Positions 51,750-60,648 of a stretch of DNA of 64,000 nt are shown piece after piece (within the stretch, counting starts at the first letter, position 1; each line of letters starts with the position of its first letter). The position numbers were made by a program, and so were the translations under genes. The notes below the pieces were generated by a model, which saw nothing but the letters and a program-made list of their open reading frames with translations, was not told the DNA's origin and did no database searches. The stretch is from an uncultured Eubacteriales bacterium (GTDB lineage: Bacteria; Bacillota; Clostridia; Oscillospirales; Acutalibacteraceae), in NCBI GenBank assembly GCA_934728355.1, contig CAKVEA010000003.1, positions 1 to 64,000 of the forward strand, in the 5' to 3' direction.

Positions 51750-52651
51750 TTATTTCCTTTCTCTAATGTTTTTTTACTTAAAAGTAAATTTTTTCCTTAT
51801 ACACCACCTCTTTATTTTTTCTCAAATCAGCACAGATAAATAAAACCTATAAAACTATTTTGTTAGATTTTTTCAATCACCCTCTTATCCCATCCACAAA
51901 ACCAAAACAGTTTATGGGCATGATAAAGCATCTTGATTTTACATTAAAAGTTAAAATTTTAACAAATTTTTTTAATATTTCAGATGCTATTTTGCAAACT
52001 ATACTATAATTTGCAGTTTATAGTTCGAATTGTAAACTATTAAATTCATAAAATCAATGAAAAATACCATTTTCTGCCTTATAGATGATTTTTTATTTCG
52101 TAAATTAATTAAATCATATAGTGTATACATAAAATTATATGAAATTCTATATAAAATATATTGTTAATTATTAATTAAATAGTGCAATGATACAAGAAAT
52201 GGTTTGATACTGTACTGTATGTGTATTCTCAATCATAAATTGTTTTTTCTTTGCTTTCTACAAAAATTCGATAAGATTATATATTGTTTTTTGATTTTAT
52301 TTAAAAGTAAATCAAGTATTTGAAAAGTGAAGAAGGCATACTTTTAAGTGGGAATTTTTTTAGACATTAAAGAGAAAAATGATACTGCATATATATGTGA
52401 TAAAATCAATACAATAGATTGGTGAGTAAAATGACAGTAAAAAATATTTAAAATATACTGTATTAGTACAAAAAGCAATTTTGGATTTCATATGTAAATT
52501 TGAAGTAAAAAGATAAATAAGTGAAATTATTTCAAAAATTTAGGATTTAAAATGTAGTATTTATAATTATGAAAATTTGTGTAAAATCGTTCAATTTCAA
52601 ATTTATTCTAAGAAATAATTTCATATTACACATAATGAAAGGAACAATAAA
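51750..52651. other. 0.9-kb AT-rich gap in the sigK element
   Basis: No reading frame above about 60 codons with a convincing start. It must hold the promoters of the cargo operon (minus) and the recombinase (plus), but I see no consensus sigma-A pair and cannot identify a sigma-E-type promoter with confidence. It may be remains of lost phage genes. Confidence 0.5.
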
Positions 52652-54349
52652 ATGTACTATATTTATAGTCGAAAATCTAAGTACACAGGCAAAGGCGAAT
52701 CTATTGAAAATCAAGTAGAAATGTGTAAAGAATATCTTTATTCTCATATTAAGAATATAAATGAAAAAGATATTGTTGTTTATGAAGATGAAGGATTTTC
52801 CGCAAAAAATTTGGAAAGACCAATGTTTAAAAAAATGATGGCTGATTCCGGAAGTCAAAAAGTTTATTATATAGTTTGCTATAGACTTGATAGAATAAGT
52901 AGAAATGTAAGTGATTTTTCTTCACTTATAGCTGACTTAAACAGTCGAAATATATCATTTGTGTCAGTAAAAGAACAATTTGATACATCAACACCCATGG
53001 GCAGAGCTATGATGTATATAGCATCTGTTTTTTCACAACTTGAAAGAGAAACAATTGCTGAACGAATACGAGATAATATGGTTATGTTAGCAAAAACCGG
53101 TAGATGGCTTGGCGGAACAGCTCCTACCGGATATAAATCCGAGAAACTTCAGCAAATTTTAGATGATGGAAAATCTAAGCAAATGTTTAAACTTAAAATT
53201 ATTTCTGACGAAGCAAAGTTAGTAAAGTTTATATACAAAAAGTTCTTAGAAACCAACTCTCTTACAAAAGTAGAAACTTATCTTATTCAGAATAATATTA
53301 AAACTAAAAACGGAAGAGCTTTTAGTCGTTTTGCAATAAAAAATATTTTACAAAATCCGGTATATATGGTAGCTGATGAAAATGCTTTTAAGTTTTTCTC
53401 AGATAGAGGAGTGGAATTTGCAAATGAAGATAATATAAAGAAAAAATTTAATGGTAAATATGGAGTAATGTCTTACAATAAAACACTTCAAACAAACGGA
53501 AAAGCTCACCAAACAAGAGATATAAAAGATTGGATTATATCCATTGGCAAACATGAAGGCTTAATCTCTTCATTGGATTGGATTGATGTTCAGCAAAAAT
53601 TATCTCAAAATTCTTTAAAGTCATATCGCAAACCAAAAAGTAATGTTGCACTACTTTCAGGTCTTTTATTTTGTGGATTCTGTGAGCATTATATGCGACC
53701 GAAACTGAGTAAAAGAAGAAATTCTGATGGCGAGTATATTTACAGTTATCTTTGTGAATTAAAAGAAAAAAGCAGATGCCATAATTGCCAAATGAAAAAC
53801 CTAAACGGTAATGTTCTCGATAAAACAGTATGTGAGGAAATTAAAAAAATTACACTGAATACTTCCGAGTTTTTAATTCAGATTAATAAAGCAAAAAAAG
53901 AGATTTTTATGCAAAGTGAAAATTATGTAGATGAAATTTCAAAGATAGATGAAACAATTTTAAGAATTAAAAATAAAATATCATCATTAGTTAAAGCTCT
54001 TGTTAGTGCTTCAAACACTTCCGCTCAAAAATACATAACAGATAATATAAATGATTTTGATGATGAAAAAAACAAGTTACTTCTAAAGAAAGAAGAACTT
54101 GAAAATTTACTCAGAAGCCAAGATTTGTCTCAAGCAGATTTTGATAACTTAAAGAATAATGCTTTATTTTTTAGTAAAATTTTTGATGAAATGGATATAG
54201 AGCAAAAAAGAGAAGTGCTCAGAACTCTTATAAATAAAGTGATTTGGGATGGAGAAAACATTCATATATATTTGGTTGGTATTGAAAACGATGAAGTTGT
54301 ATTTAATACTTTTAATTTAACAGAGCCGCAATGTGTGTATACCAAATGA
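52652..54349 (+). CDS. Large serine recombinase of the sigK element
   Basis: 565 residues. The N-terminal resolvase domain (about 1-150) holds the catalytic serine in YYIYSRKSKY and the arginines of YRLDRISRNVSDF; the Recombinase domain (about 160-290) contains KPKSNVALLSGLLF at its end; a zinc ribbon (CGFCEHYMRP ... SRCHNC) and a coiled coil follow. It is the counterpart of SpoIVCA, which excises skin in the B. subtilis mother cell. The stop codon (54347-54349) overlaps the right site, so excision changes the last codons. Timing probably depends on sigma-E; no such promoter could be confirmed. Confidence 0.92.
   Translation: MYYIYSRKSKYTGKGESIENQVEMCKEYLYSHIKNINEKDIVVYEDEGFSAKNLERPMFKKMMADSGSQKVYYIVCYRLDRISRNVSDFSSLIADLNSRNISFVSVKEQFDTSTPMGRAMMYIASVFSQLERETIAERIRDNMVMLAKTGRWLGGTAPTGYKSEKLQQILDDGKSKQMFKLKIISDEAKLVKFIYKKFLETNSLTKVETYLIQNNIKTKNGRAFSRFAIKNILQNPVYMVADENAFKFFSDRGVEFANEDNIKKKFNGKYGVMSYNKTLQTNGKAHQTRDIKDWIISIGKHEGLISSLDWIDVQQKLSQNSLKSYRKPKSNVALLSGLLFCGFCEHYMRPKLSKRRNSDGEYIYSYLCELKEKSRCHNCQMKNLNGNVLDKTVCEEIKKITLNTSEFLIQINKAKKEIFMQSENYVDEISKIDETILRIKNKISSLVKALVSASNTSAQKYITDNINDFDDEKNKLLLKKEELENLLRSQDLSQADFDNLKNNALFFSKIFDEMDIEQKREVLRTLINKVIWDGENIHIYLVGIENDEVVFNTFNLTEPQCVYTK
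54336..54347. other. Right recombination site of the sigK element
   Basis: Sequence TGTATACCAAAT, read in the sigK frame as C-I-P-N and in the recombinase frame as its last codons. It matches the left site at 10 of 12 bases in the same orientation, so recombination gives excision as a circle. Confidence 0.8.
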
Positions 54350-54707
54350 AATATTGATGCATTTCAGAAATTTATCGAAAGCTTCTCTTGATGTCTCTAT
54401 GGATGAACCTATTGAAACAGATAAAAATGGAAATGCTTTGACTCTTATCGATACAATTGCCAGCGATAAATCTATAGCTGATGAAATTGATTTGAAACTG
54501 GATATTCAAAAATTGAGCAGTCATATTTCAAAACTTCTGGCCCCCAGAGAACGATTGATTATATCTTTGAGATACGGTCTTGGAGGAATAAAACCTCTTC
54601 CTCAACGTGAAGTTGCAAAAAAGCTTAAAATTTCGAGATCCTATGTTTCAAGACTCGAAAAGAAATCTATTAATATCTTGAAACAATCTTTAAAAAAACA
54701 AATATAA
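54348..54707 (+). CDS. sigK: C-terminal part of sigma-K
   Basis: 119 codons after the junction, aligned to B. subtilis sigma-K from ENEILMHLR on: EILMHFRNLSKASLDVSMDE, then region 4 (APRERLIISLRYGLGG, REVAKKLKISRSYVSRLEK). The frame is open from a GTG at 54333, but this has no ribosome binding site, so the fragment is probably not translated alone. After excision the gene would be 230 codons plus stop, close to the 241 of B. subtilis. This piece carries all DNA-binding of the -35 box. Confidence 0.92.
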   Translation, partial: EILMHFRNLSKASLDVSMDEPIETDKNGNALTLIDTIASDKSIADEIDLKLDIQKLSSHISKLLAPRERLIISLRYGLGGIKPLPQREVAKKLKISRSYVSRLEKKSINILKQSLKKQI

Positions 54708-54732
54708 AAAATTTATACCACCATAAGTGAAA

Positions 54733-54761
54733 ATTCCGCTCAAAACTTATTTTAGCGGAAT
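54733..54761. terminator. Terminator between sigK and the convergent coiled-coil gene
   Basis: Eight-base stem ATTCCGCT with AGCGGAAT, 13-base loop, tail TTTTCACTT on the minus strand. It lies partly in the 3' end of the 649-residue gene. Confidence 0.65.
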
Positions 54762-56696
54762 AGTATCGGAAATCTTTTTTAGCAATCCGGTTTTGTTGTT
54801 ATTCAAATATAAGTTGATTTTGTTTAATTCCGTAAGCTGTGAATTTAAAACATTTATACAATCTTCCAATTGTGATATTATTTTTTCATTTTCTTTTGAT
54901 TGACTTTTTAAAGAGTTGTATATTTTTATATATTTCGTCATCTGATTTTTTATTTTGTTAAATTTTTTGATTTCTTCTTTACACTCTTCTTGTAACTTTT
55001 TGAGAGATTTTTCTTTCGGTTTTCCTTTTAAAGCTTTTTCAACTTTTTGTGAGGCATTGTTTAAGGTTGTTTCTGTAAGATTAATTGTATTAATATAATT
55101 GTTTATAAGATTATCTAAAATGTTTTTTAAGTCGTTTATTTTTTCGTCTTGCTTATTAACTTTTTCATCCAATTTATCTGTTTTTTTATTTATTTCATTA
55201 ATAACTTCACTATATTCACTCAGTTTACTTTTGAATTTTTTAAGCTCTTTAATGCTGAAAGAATTATAATTTTCTTTGAATTCTATTTTCTTAAATGATT
55301 TTATAAAATTTTTTGATTCGTTTGGAATTATTTCTTTATAGATGGAAATTTTAGATTCAATTGTAATTAAATTATCGTTAATGTTTTGCAGCAATGATGA
55401 AATTTCTTTTTTTAATTTTTCTTTCTCATCGTTTTGTTTTGTTATTTCCTTAGACATAGAATCAAGATTAACAACAATTTTATTTAATTTTTGTATTGTA
55501 TCTTCTATTGTAGATGTTTGACTATTGAGTTTTTCTATATTTCTATAGTCTTTTTTAAGTGATTCTATTTTCTTTAAATTATCGGTAAATAATTTTACTT
55601 GCGGCTCTAGTTTCAAAATAATTTTTTCGCATTTATTTCTTTGTCCCAGATATTCTTTACTGTTTTTGCTACAATTATTAGAAGTTGTACTTTCAAGAAT
55701 TTTTTTAGTTTTCTCTATAAAGTTATTATATTCTTTGGATTTTTTGAATAATTGCTCCATTATTTTGTACAAATTAGAATAGTTTGAAAGAAATTTTTTT
55801 ACATCGCCGGATTCTTTATTTAATTTTTCAACAGCATTGTAATATGCCAAATACAAGCTGGCATTTTCAATAAACAATGTAATGTTTTGGCCGCGTGATT
55901 TATCGGCCACTTCTCGATATTTTTTTGAAACTTCAAGTAATTTTTCTACTCCTATTGCACCAGGATATGAATATTTGCCATTTTCTTTTAGGTACTCTTT
56001 TAAAATAGTTCCAATATTTTTTTTCTTTTCATCAACTGCTCCTTCCATTACTTTCACCATTTTTTCCAAATTTACATAAGGTTTCAAATCAAGTTCACGA
56101 CTATATTTTGTTTCAAGACTTTTTAAATCTACCCCTAACGCAGTTATGTCAAAACCGTTGTTCTTTAACTTGTTAACTGTATAATCGACACATTTACACA
56201 TTCCCTTTTGAAAGTCTTCAAGAGATTTGTCTTTGAATTTAAAATATTCAGCCGTTGAGCCGTGCCCCACAACTTCTTTCAAACTTTTATTTGAAAAACC
56301 GGAATTTGGTGTGCTATTTTTTTTAATATCCAATAATTTGTTGGAAATTATATGTTTAGTGTTAAAGTAATTGAAGAACTCAGAGTGGGCAATATTAGTA
56401 TTCGTTTCGTTAATTAACATTTTATATTCTGTTAACTTTTTTATTATTAGTTTCGAATATTCCGTTGCATCTTCTTTAAATTCTTTCAGAGAGTCGATTT
56501 GATTAATAGCAGCATCCCTGTTAGTGGTATTTATTCTTTTTAAGTACATATCAAGAGATCTGCATATACTTTCTGAAACTCTAACAGAAAGAATCTTTTT
56601 GCTAAATTTACTATAGGGAAAGGCTAGCGGTACACCCGGAAAGACTTCGCCAAATACAAAATTTTTTACTCTGGTATAAAGTGTTTTCTTCTCCAT
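54747..56696 (-). CDS. Large coiled-coil protein, unknown
   Basis: 649 residues. No signal peptide or membrane segment and no domain I recognise. From about residue 370 it is nearly continuous coiled coil (ETTLNNASQKVEKALKGK, VINEINKKTDKLDEKV). The first 60 residues, with FGEVFPGVPLAFPYSKFSKK, are less charged. Composition is Lys/Asn/Ile-rich. It lies just outside the sigK element, converging on sigK, and is followed by nothing on its strand. It and the gene upstream form a pair, probably one transcript (34 bp apart). Structural protein, injected effector or surface protein are all possible. Confidence 0.6.
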   Translation of the reverse strand: MEKKTLYTRVKNFVFGEVFPGVPLAFPYSKFSKKILSVRVSESICRSLDMYLKRINTTNRDAAINQIDSLKEFKEDATEYSKLIIKKLTEYKMLINETNTNIAHSEFFNYFNTKHIISNKLLDIKKNSTPNSGFSNKSLKEVVGHGSTAEYFKFKDKSLEDFQKGMCKCVDYTVNKLKNNGFDITALGVDLKSLETKYSRELDLKPYVNLEKMVKVMEGAVDEKKKNIGTILKEYLKENGKYSYPGAIGVEKLLEVSKKYREVADKSRGQNITLFIENASLYLAYYNAVEKLNKESGDVKKFLSNYSNLYKIMEQLFKKSKEYNNFIEKTKKILESTTSNNCSKNSKEYLGQRNKCEKIILKLEPQVKLFTDNLKKIESLKKDYRNIEKLNSQTSTIEDTIQKLNKIVVNLDSMSKEITKQNDEKEKLKKEISSLLQNINDNLITIESKISIYKEIIPNESKNFIKSFKKIEFKENYNSFSIKELKKFKSKLSEYSEVINEINKKTDKLDEKVNKQDEKINDLKNILDNLINNYINTINLTETTLNNASQKVEKALKGKPKEKSLKKLQEECKEEIKKFNKIKNQMTKYIKIYNSLKSQSKENEKIISQLEDCINVLNSQLTELNKINLYLNNNKTGLLKKISDTIPLK

Positions 56697-56730
56697 ATTA
56701 ATACCTCTTTTATAAAAAGGATTATTTGAT

Positions 56731-57660
56731 TTATTTATCTTTCGTTTTTTCTTTGATGTATTTATTTAAAAAATTTATTCCTTCAGAATCGGTCACGGCT
56801 GAAAAAAAGTTGAGTATAACATTTTTGGTTGCTGGATCGTTTATATTTTTTAATACACAGAGCTGTAAATCTTCAGGTTTGAATTTTTTTGACGTTACCC
56901 ATGAGCGAATATGGCATCCTGCTTTTCCTTTATTGGTCATTTCACTATCCAAAAAATTTATGCAGTCTGAATCTAATTTATCTTTTTTTCCGTTCATAAC
57001 TTCGAGCAGTTCTTTAAAATATTTATAACTTTTAGATTGGTCTTTAGAGCTTGTATTTTTAGTGGCTTCCACTAATTTTTCTGCGTATATTACAGATTTT
57101 TCTAATTTTTTCTCTTGATCTGTTTCCATAAAGGTTTTTATTTGATGGACCAATGATGAAATCTCTTCAGTTGCTTTCTTCTTAATTAAATATAATTGGG
57201 CTTCTTGTTCTTTTTTTTTGAAATCTTTCAGATTTTCATCCAGATTTTCTATTTCTTCGCATATTTGTTTTATACTTAATTTTTTTGTTGGATTAATTAC
57301 TGTGCTATCTAGAATTTTCTTTATTTTTTTACATCTTTTTTTCAGAAGAGAATTTAAAAAATTTGTAATATTTAACTTAAAATTGTGAAAATATTTTAAA
57401 GAAAATTCTGACAAACGAGTGCTGATACCGTTTTTTGCAAGAATGCTTCTAACCCGCTTATCGCGTGTTAATTCAGTCATTTCAGTTTGAGAAATATTAC
57501 CTAATTCATCATTGACAGCATTAAAGTTTTTAATATAGTTGTTTATTTTTTTAATAGTATTTTTCTTTTCAATCGGATGAAAATTTTTATATTTTATATT
57601 GTTTATATATTCAAGATGTGAATCGTTTTTATTATAAAAATTATAAATATTATTTTTCAT
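56731..57660 (-). CDS. Coiled-coil protein, unknown
   Basis: 309 residues, helical and charged, with Asn-rich N-terminus (NNIYNFYNKNDSHLEY) and heptads in KRCKKIKKILDSTVIN and LDENLKDFKKKEQEAQLYLI. No signal peptide. The C-terminus (AGCHIRSWVTSKKFKPEDLQ, then NVILNFFSAVTDSEGINFLN) could be a small globular domain. Same style as the 649-residue protein it precedes, and probably cotranscribed with it. The two may be related by function, but no sequence homology between them is clear to me. Confidence 0.58.
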   Translation of the reverse strand: MKNNIYNFYNKNDSHLEYINNIKYKNFHPIEKKNTIKKINNYIKNFNAVNDELGNISQTEMTELTRDKRVRSILAKNGISTRLSEFSLKYFHNFKLNITNFLNSLLKKRCKKIKKILDSTVINPTKKLSIKQICEEIENLDENLKDFKKKEQEAQLYLIKKKATEEISSLVHQIKTFMETDQEKKLEKSVIYAEKLVEATKNTSSKDQSKSYKYFKELLEVMNGKKDKLDSDCINFLDSEMTNKGKAGCHIRSWVTSKKFKPEDLQLCVLKNINDPATKNVILNFFSAVTDSEGINFLNKYIKEKTKDK

Positions 57661-57815
57661 ATTCTATTCTCTCCTTTTTTGTATATATTGTATTTAATAT
57701 TTTTTCAAAAGTCAATATTTTAATTTAAAATATTAAATATGATTGCAAAGTTGTACTTTATATTGTATAATGAATCTACTTATTTTAAAAAACATATTTT
57801 GGAGGAAGTATTAGT

Positions 57816-59657
57816 ATGTGTGGAATATGTGGGTTTGTTGGAGATGTTCCCGATAAATCTAAAACTATTGAAAATATGACTGGTATAATAACTCATAGAG
57901 GACCTGACGATGCAGGTTATTTTGTAGACAAAGAAATATCGATGGGCTTCAGAAGACTTAGCATAATAGACCTTGATGGCGGAGAACAACCGATTTATAA
58001 CGAAACAAATAATTTAGTATTGACTTTTAACGGAGAAATCTATAATTACAAAGAGATAAAAAAAGAATTAATTGAAAAAGGACATAAATTTTATACTCAA
58101 ACAGACTCAGAAGTTTTGATTCACGGTTTCGAAGAATGGGGAAAAGATATTGTCAAAAAACTCAGAGGAATGTTTGGATTTGCTATTTGGGACAGACAAA
58201 ATAAATCTCTTTTCCTCGCAAGGGACCCTTTTGGTATAAAACCGCTTCATTATGCGATTTCAGAAAAGAATTTTATTTATGCTTCTGAAATTAAAAGTAT
58301 ACTTTTATTTCCTGGGTTTGAAAAGAAATTCAATTATAAAATGCTTGACAATTATCTTTCTTTTCAGTATGCTTTCCCTCCAGAAACATTTTTCGAAGGA
58401 ATAAAGTGCCTTATGCCCGGTCATATTTTGACTTACAAAGACGGACAGATTTCAATCGAAAGATATTTTGAAGCAAAATTTGAAGCAGATGAAAATTTGT
58501 CTCTTGAAAAAGCATCAAAGGAAATAGAGGAGGCTTTTAAGAATTCTGTTGAAGCCCATAGAATAAGCGATGTAGAAGTAGGATGTTTTTTATCAAGTGG
58601 TATCGACTCCAGTTATGTTGCGTCATATTTTGAAGGCCAAAAAGCATTTACAGTCGGATTTGAACATGGAAAAAGATATAATGAGATATCATGGGCAGAA
58701 AATTTATCTAAAAAAATAAAAGTAAATCATTTTCATAAAATCATTTCTTCTGAAGAGTTTTGGGATTCAATAAAAAAAGTCCAGTATCATATGGATCAAC
58801 CTCTTGCGGATCCTTCATGTATTGCCCTTTATTTTGTTTCGAAGCTTGCAAGCGAACATGTTAAAGTAGTTCTTTCTGGCGAAGGAGCGGACGAGCTTTT
58901 CGGAGGTTACAATATTTATCATGAACCAAGTTCTTTTAATGTATACAATAAAATTTTTCCTAAAACTTTCAGAAAATTTTTAGCTAAGATTGTAAATAAA
59001 ATTCCATTTGGATTCAAAGGAAAAAATTATATTATAAGGGGATCCAAAGACCTAACTGAAAGATACATAGGGAATGCATATATGTTTTCCAAAGAAGAAA
59101 AAGAAAAAATTCTTAAAGACAAGTCTTTGGCAAGTAACCCTTCTAAAATATGTGAAAGTATTTATGAAAGAGTTAAAAATTATGACGATGTAACCAAAAT
59201 GCAATACCTAGATATAAATACATGGATGATAGGGGATATACTTTTAAAAGCCGACAGAATGAGCATGGCTAATTCTCTTGAACTTCGAGTTCCTTTCTTA
59301 GACAAAGAAGTATTTAAAATCGCTTCGAAACTTCCTACAAAATTAAGAGTTTGCAGAGAAAACACAAAATATGCGCTTCGTCATGCTGCTTCTAAAAGAC
59401 TTCCGATTGAAACAGCTCAAAAAAGAAAACTTGGATTTCCTGTTCCTACAAGAGTATGGCTTAGAGATAAAAAATACTATGAGATAGTTCAAAAAGCATT
59501 TCTTTCTGAAACTGCAGAAAAATTTTTTAACTGCGAAGAGCTTATTTCGATTCTAGAAGATCATTATACAGGTAAGACGGATAACAGCCGTAAAATTTGG
59601 ACAATCTATATTTTCATTATTTGGTATGATATTTATTTCGGAGATATTAACAGTTAA
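57816..59657 (+). CDS. asnB: Asparagine synthetase, glutamine-hydrolysing
   Basis: 613 residues. It makes asparagine from aspartate, ATP and glutamine. The N-terminal glutaminase starts with the nucleophile Cys2 (MCGICGFVGD) and contains THRGPDDAG and TFNGEIYNY; the synthetase domain has the ATP loop FLSSGIDSSYVA and VVLSGEGADELFGGY. Good GGAGG before the ATG. It stands beside dnaD without pathway neighbours. Confidence 0.95.
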   Translation: MCGICGFVGDVPDKSKTIENMTGIITHRGPDDAGYFVDKEISMGFRRLSIIDLDGGEQPIYNETNNLVLTFNGEIYNYKEIKKELIEKGHKFYTQTDSEVLIHGFEEWGKDIVKKLRGMFGFAIWDRQNKSLFLARDPFGIKPLHYAISEKNFIYASEIKSILLFPGFEKKFNYKMLDNYLSFQYAFPPETFFEGIKCLMPGHILTYKDGQISIERYFEAKFEADENLSLEKASKEIEEAFKNSVEAHRISDVEVGCFLSSGIDSSYVASYFEGQKAFTVGFEHGKRYNEISWAENLSKKIKVNHFHKIISSEEFWDSIKKVQYHMDQPLADPSCIALYFVSKLASEHVKVVLSGEGADELFGGYNIYHEPSSFNVYNKIFPKTFRKFLAKIVNKIPFGFKGKNYIIRGSKDLTERYIGNAYMFSKEEKEKILKDKSLASNPSKICESIYERVKNYDDVTKMQYLDINTWMIGDILLKADRMSMANSLELRVPFLDKEVFKIASKLPTKLRVCRENTKYALRHAASKRLPIETAQKRKLGFPVPTRVWLRDKKYYEIVQKAFLSETAEKFFNCEELISILEDHYTGKTDNSRKIWTIYIFIIWYDIYFGDINS

Positions 59658-59672
59658 GGAAGTGAAAAAAAC

Positions 59673-60608
59673 TTGGAGTATAAATTAAATCTAGGTCAAT
59701 GGGAATTTATATTTGCTGTTCCGTGCAGTGTAGTTGACAAGTACATCAAATCTTCAAGTTTATCCGAGTTAAAAACTCTCCTTTGGATTTTGAGAAACAA
59801 AGAAATAAATGAAAAAAAAGCTTCGGATTTTTTGGATATAAGCAGAGAGGAATTTGAAAAGTCTGTTAAACGATGGGCAAATCTTGGAATTTTTTGTTCA
59901 GGCGAAAATAAAGTTTCAGAAGAAATTTCTGAAAATTCGGTGCAAAGTAATTCTGAAAATAAAACTTTGAAATACAAAAGACCAAGCGGTTTTCATATTG
60001 CTTCGAGAATAAGAGAATCAACAGAGATAAGCACACTTATAAAGGAATCTGAGATGGCTCTCGGCAGACCTATTTCAGGTACCGACAGTGCAGTTTTGAT
60101 TATGCTTCATGATAATGAGGGCCTTCCTTCAGATGTTATACTTATGCTTATCGAATATGCTGTAAGCATAGGAAAAGGAAATATAAGATTTATTGAAAGC
60201 ATGGGTAATCGGTGGGCGAGAGAAGAAATAGACAGTATTGAGAAGGCAGAAAAGAAAATAAATAGTCTTGATAAAACAAGAGTGCTTTGGAAAAAATTTG
60301 AGAATATTATAGGTATTGAGCATCGTTCGCCGACTACTCAAGAGCAAGAAGCCGTTTTAAGATGGCATGATGAGTGGAAGTGTAAAGAAAATTTAGTAAG
60401 GTATGCATATGAAATATGTGTTGACACAAAAGGAAGATACAACATAAGATATATGGATGGTATTTTAAAAAGATGGTACCTTAAAGGGATATCCGCTCCG
60501 GAGCAAGTTATTAAATATCAGAAAGAGTATCGCCAAGAAAAATTAGGAATGAATTTAAATTCATACAGTATTGAAGATTTTAAAAATTACAATCCTTTTG
60601 AAAATTAA
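59673..60608 (+). CDS. dnaD: DnaD-domain replication initiation protein
   Basis: 311 residues, TTG start 15 bp after asnB. The N-terminal winged-helix (about 1-70) is followed by a DnaD-like domain (about 115-190, MALGRPISGTDSAVLIML then DVILMLIEYAVSIGK) and a second at about 210-285 ending YNIRYMDGILKRWY. In Firmicutes such proteins help load the replicative helicase. The next gene is a DnaC-like loader, the usual pair. Confidence 0.88.
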   Translation: MEYKLNLGQWEFIFAVPCSVVDKYIKSSSLSELKTLLWILRNKEINEKKASDFLDISREEFEKSVKRWANLGIFCSGENKVSEEISENSVQSNSENKTLKYKRPSGFHIASRIRESTEISTLIKESEMALGRPISGTDSAVLIMLHDNEGLPSDVILMLIEYAVSIGKGNIRFIESMGNRWAREEIDSIEKAEKKINSLDKTRVLWKKFENIIGIEHRSPTTQEQEAVLRWHDEWKCKENLVRYAYEICVDTKGRYNIRYMDGILKRWYLKGISAPEQVIKYQKEYRQEKLGMNLNSYSIEDFKNYNPFEN

Positions 60609-60648
60609 ATACTCAAAATTATAACAATAGGGAAATCGAAAGGTGATT

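Larger units (their letters stand above)
45794..54347. mobile_element. sigK intervening (skin-type) element, 8,554 bp
   Basis: The element separates two sigK halves that together align end to end with sigma-K. Its right end is the 3' end of a large serine recombinase, whose stop codon overlaps the right crossover site. Matching 12-bp sites lie at both junctions. Known skin elements in Bacillus and Clostridioides difficile are prophage-like and 14-48 kb; this one is smaller and carries no phage structural genes. Contents, left to right: a 57-residue basic gene, AAA+ ATPase, ankyrin protein, LysM protein, Ras-like GTPase and degenerate GTPase (all minus), a gap of about 0.9 kb, and the recombinase (plus). 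The exact ends are uncertain by up to 12 bp. Confidence 0.9.

Noticed and set aside
45794..54347. Element as an ordinary prophage
   Set aside because: No capsid, tail, terminase, replication or lysis genes are present.
54333..54707. Right sigK piece as an independent gene from GTG 54333
   Set aside because: No ribosome binding site, and the start lies inside the recombinase gene at the recombination site.
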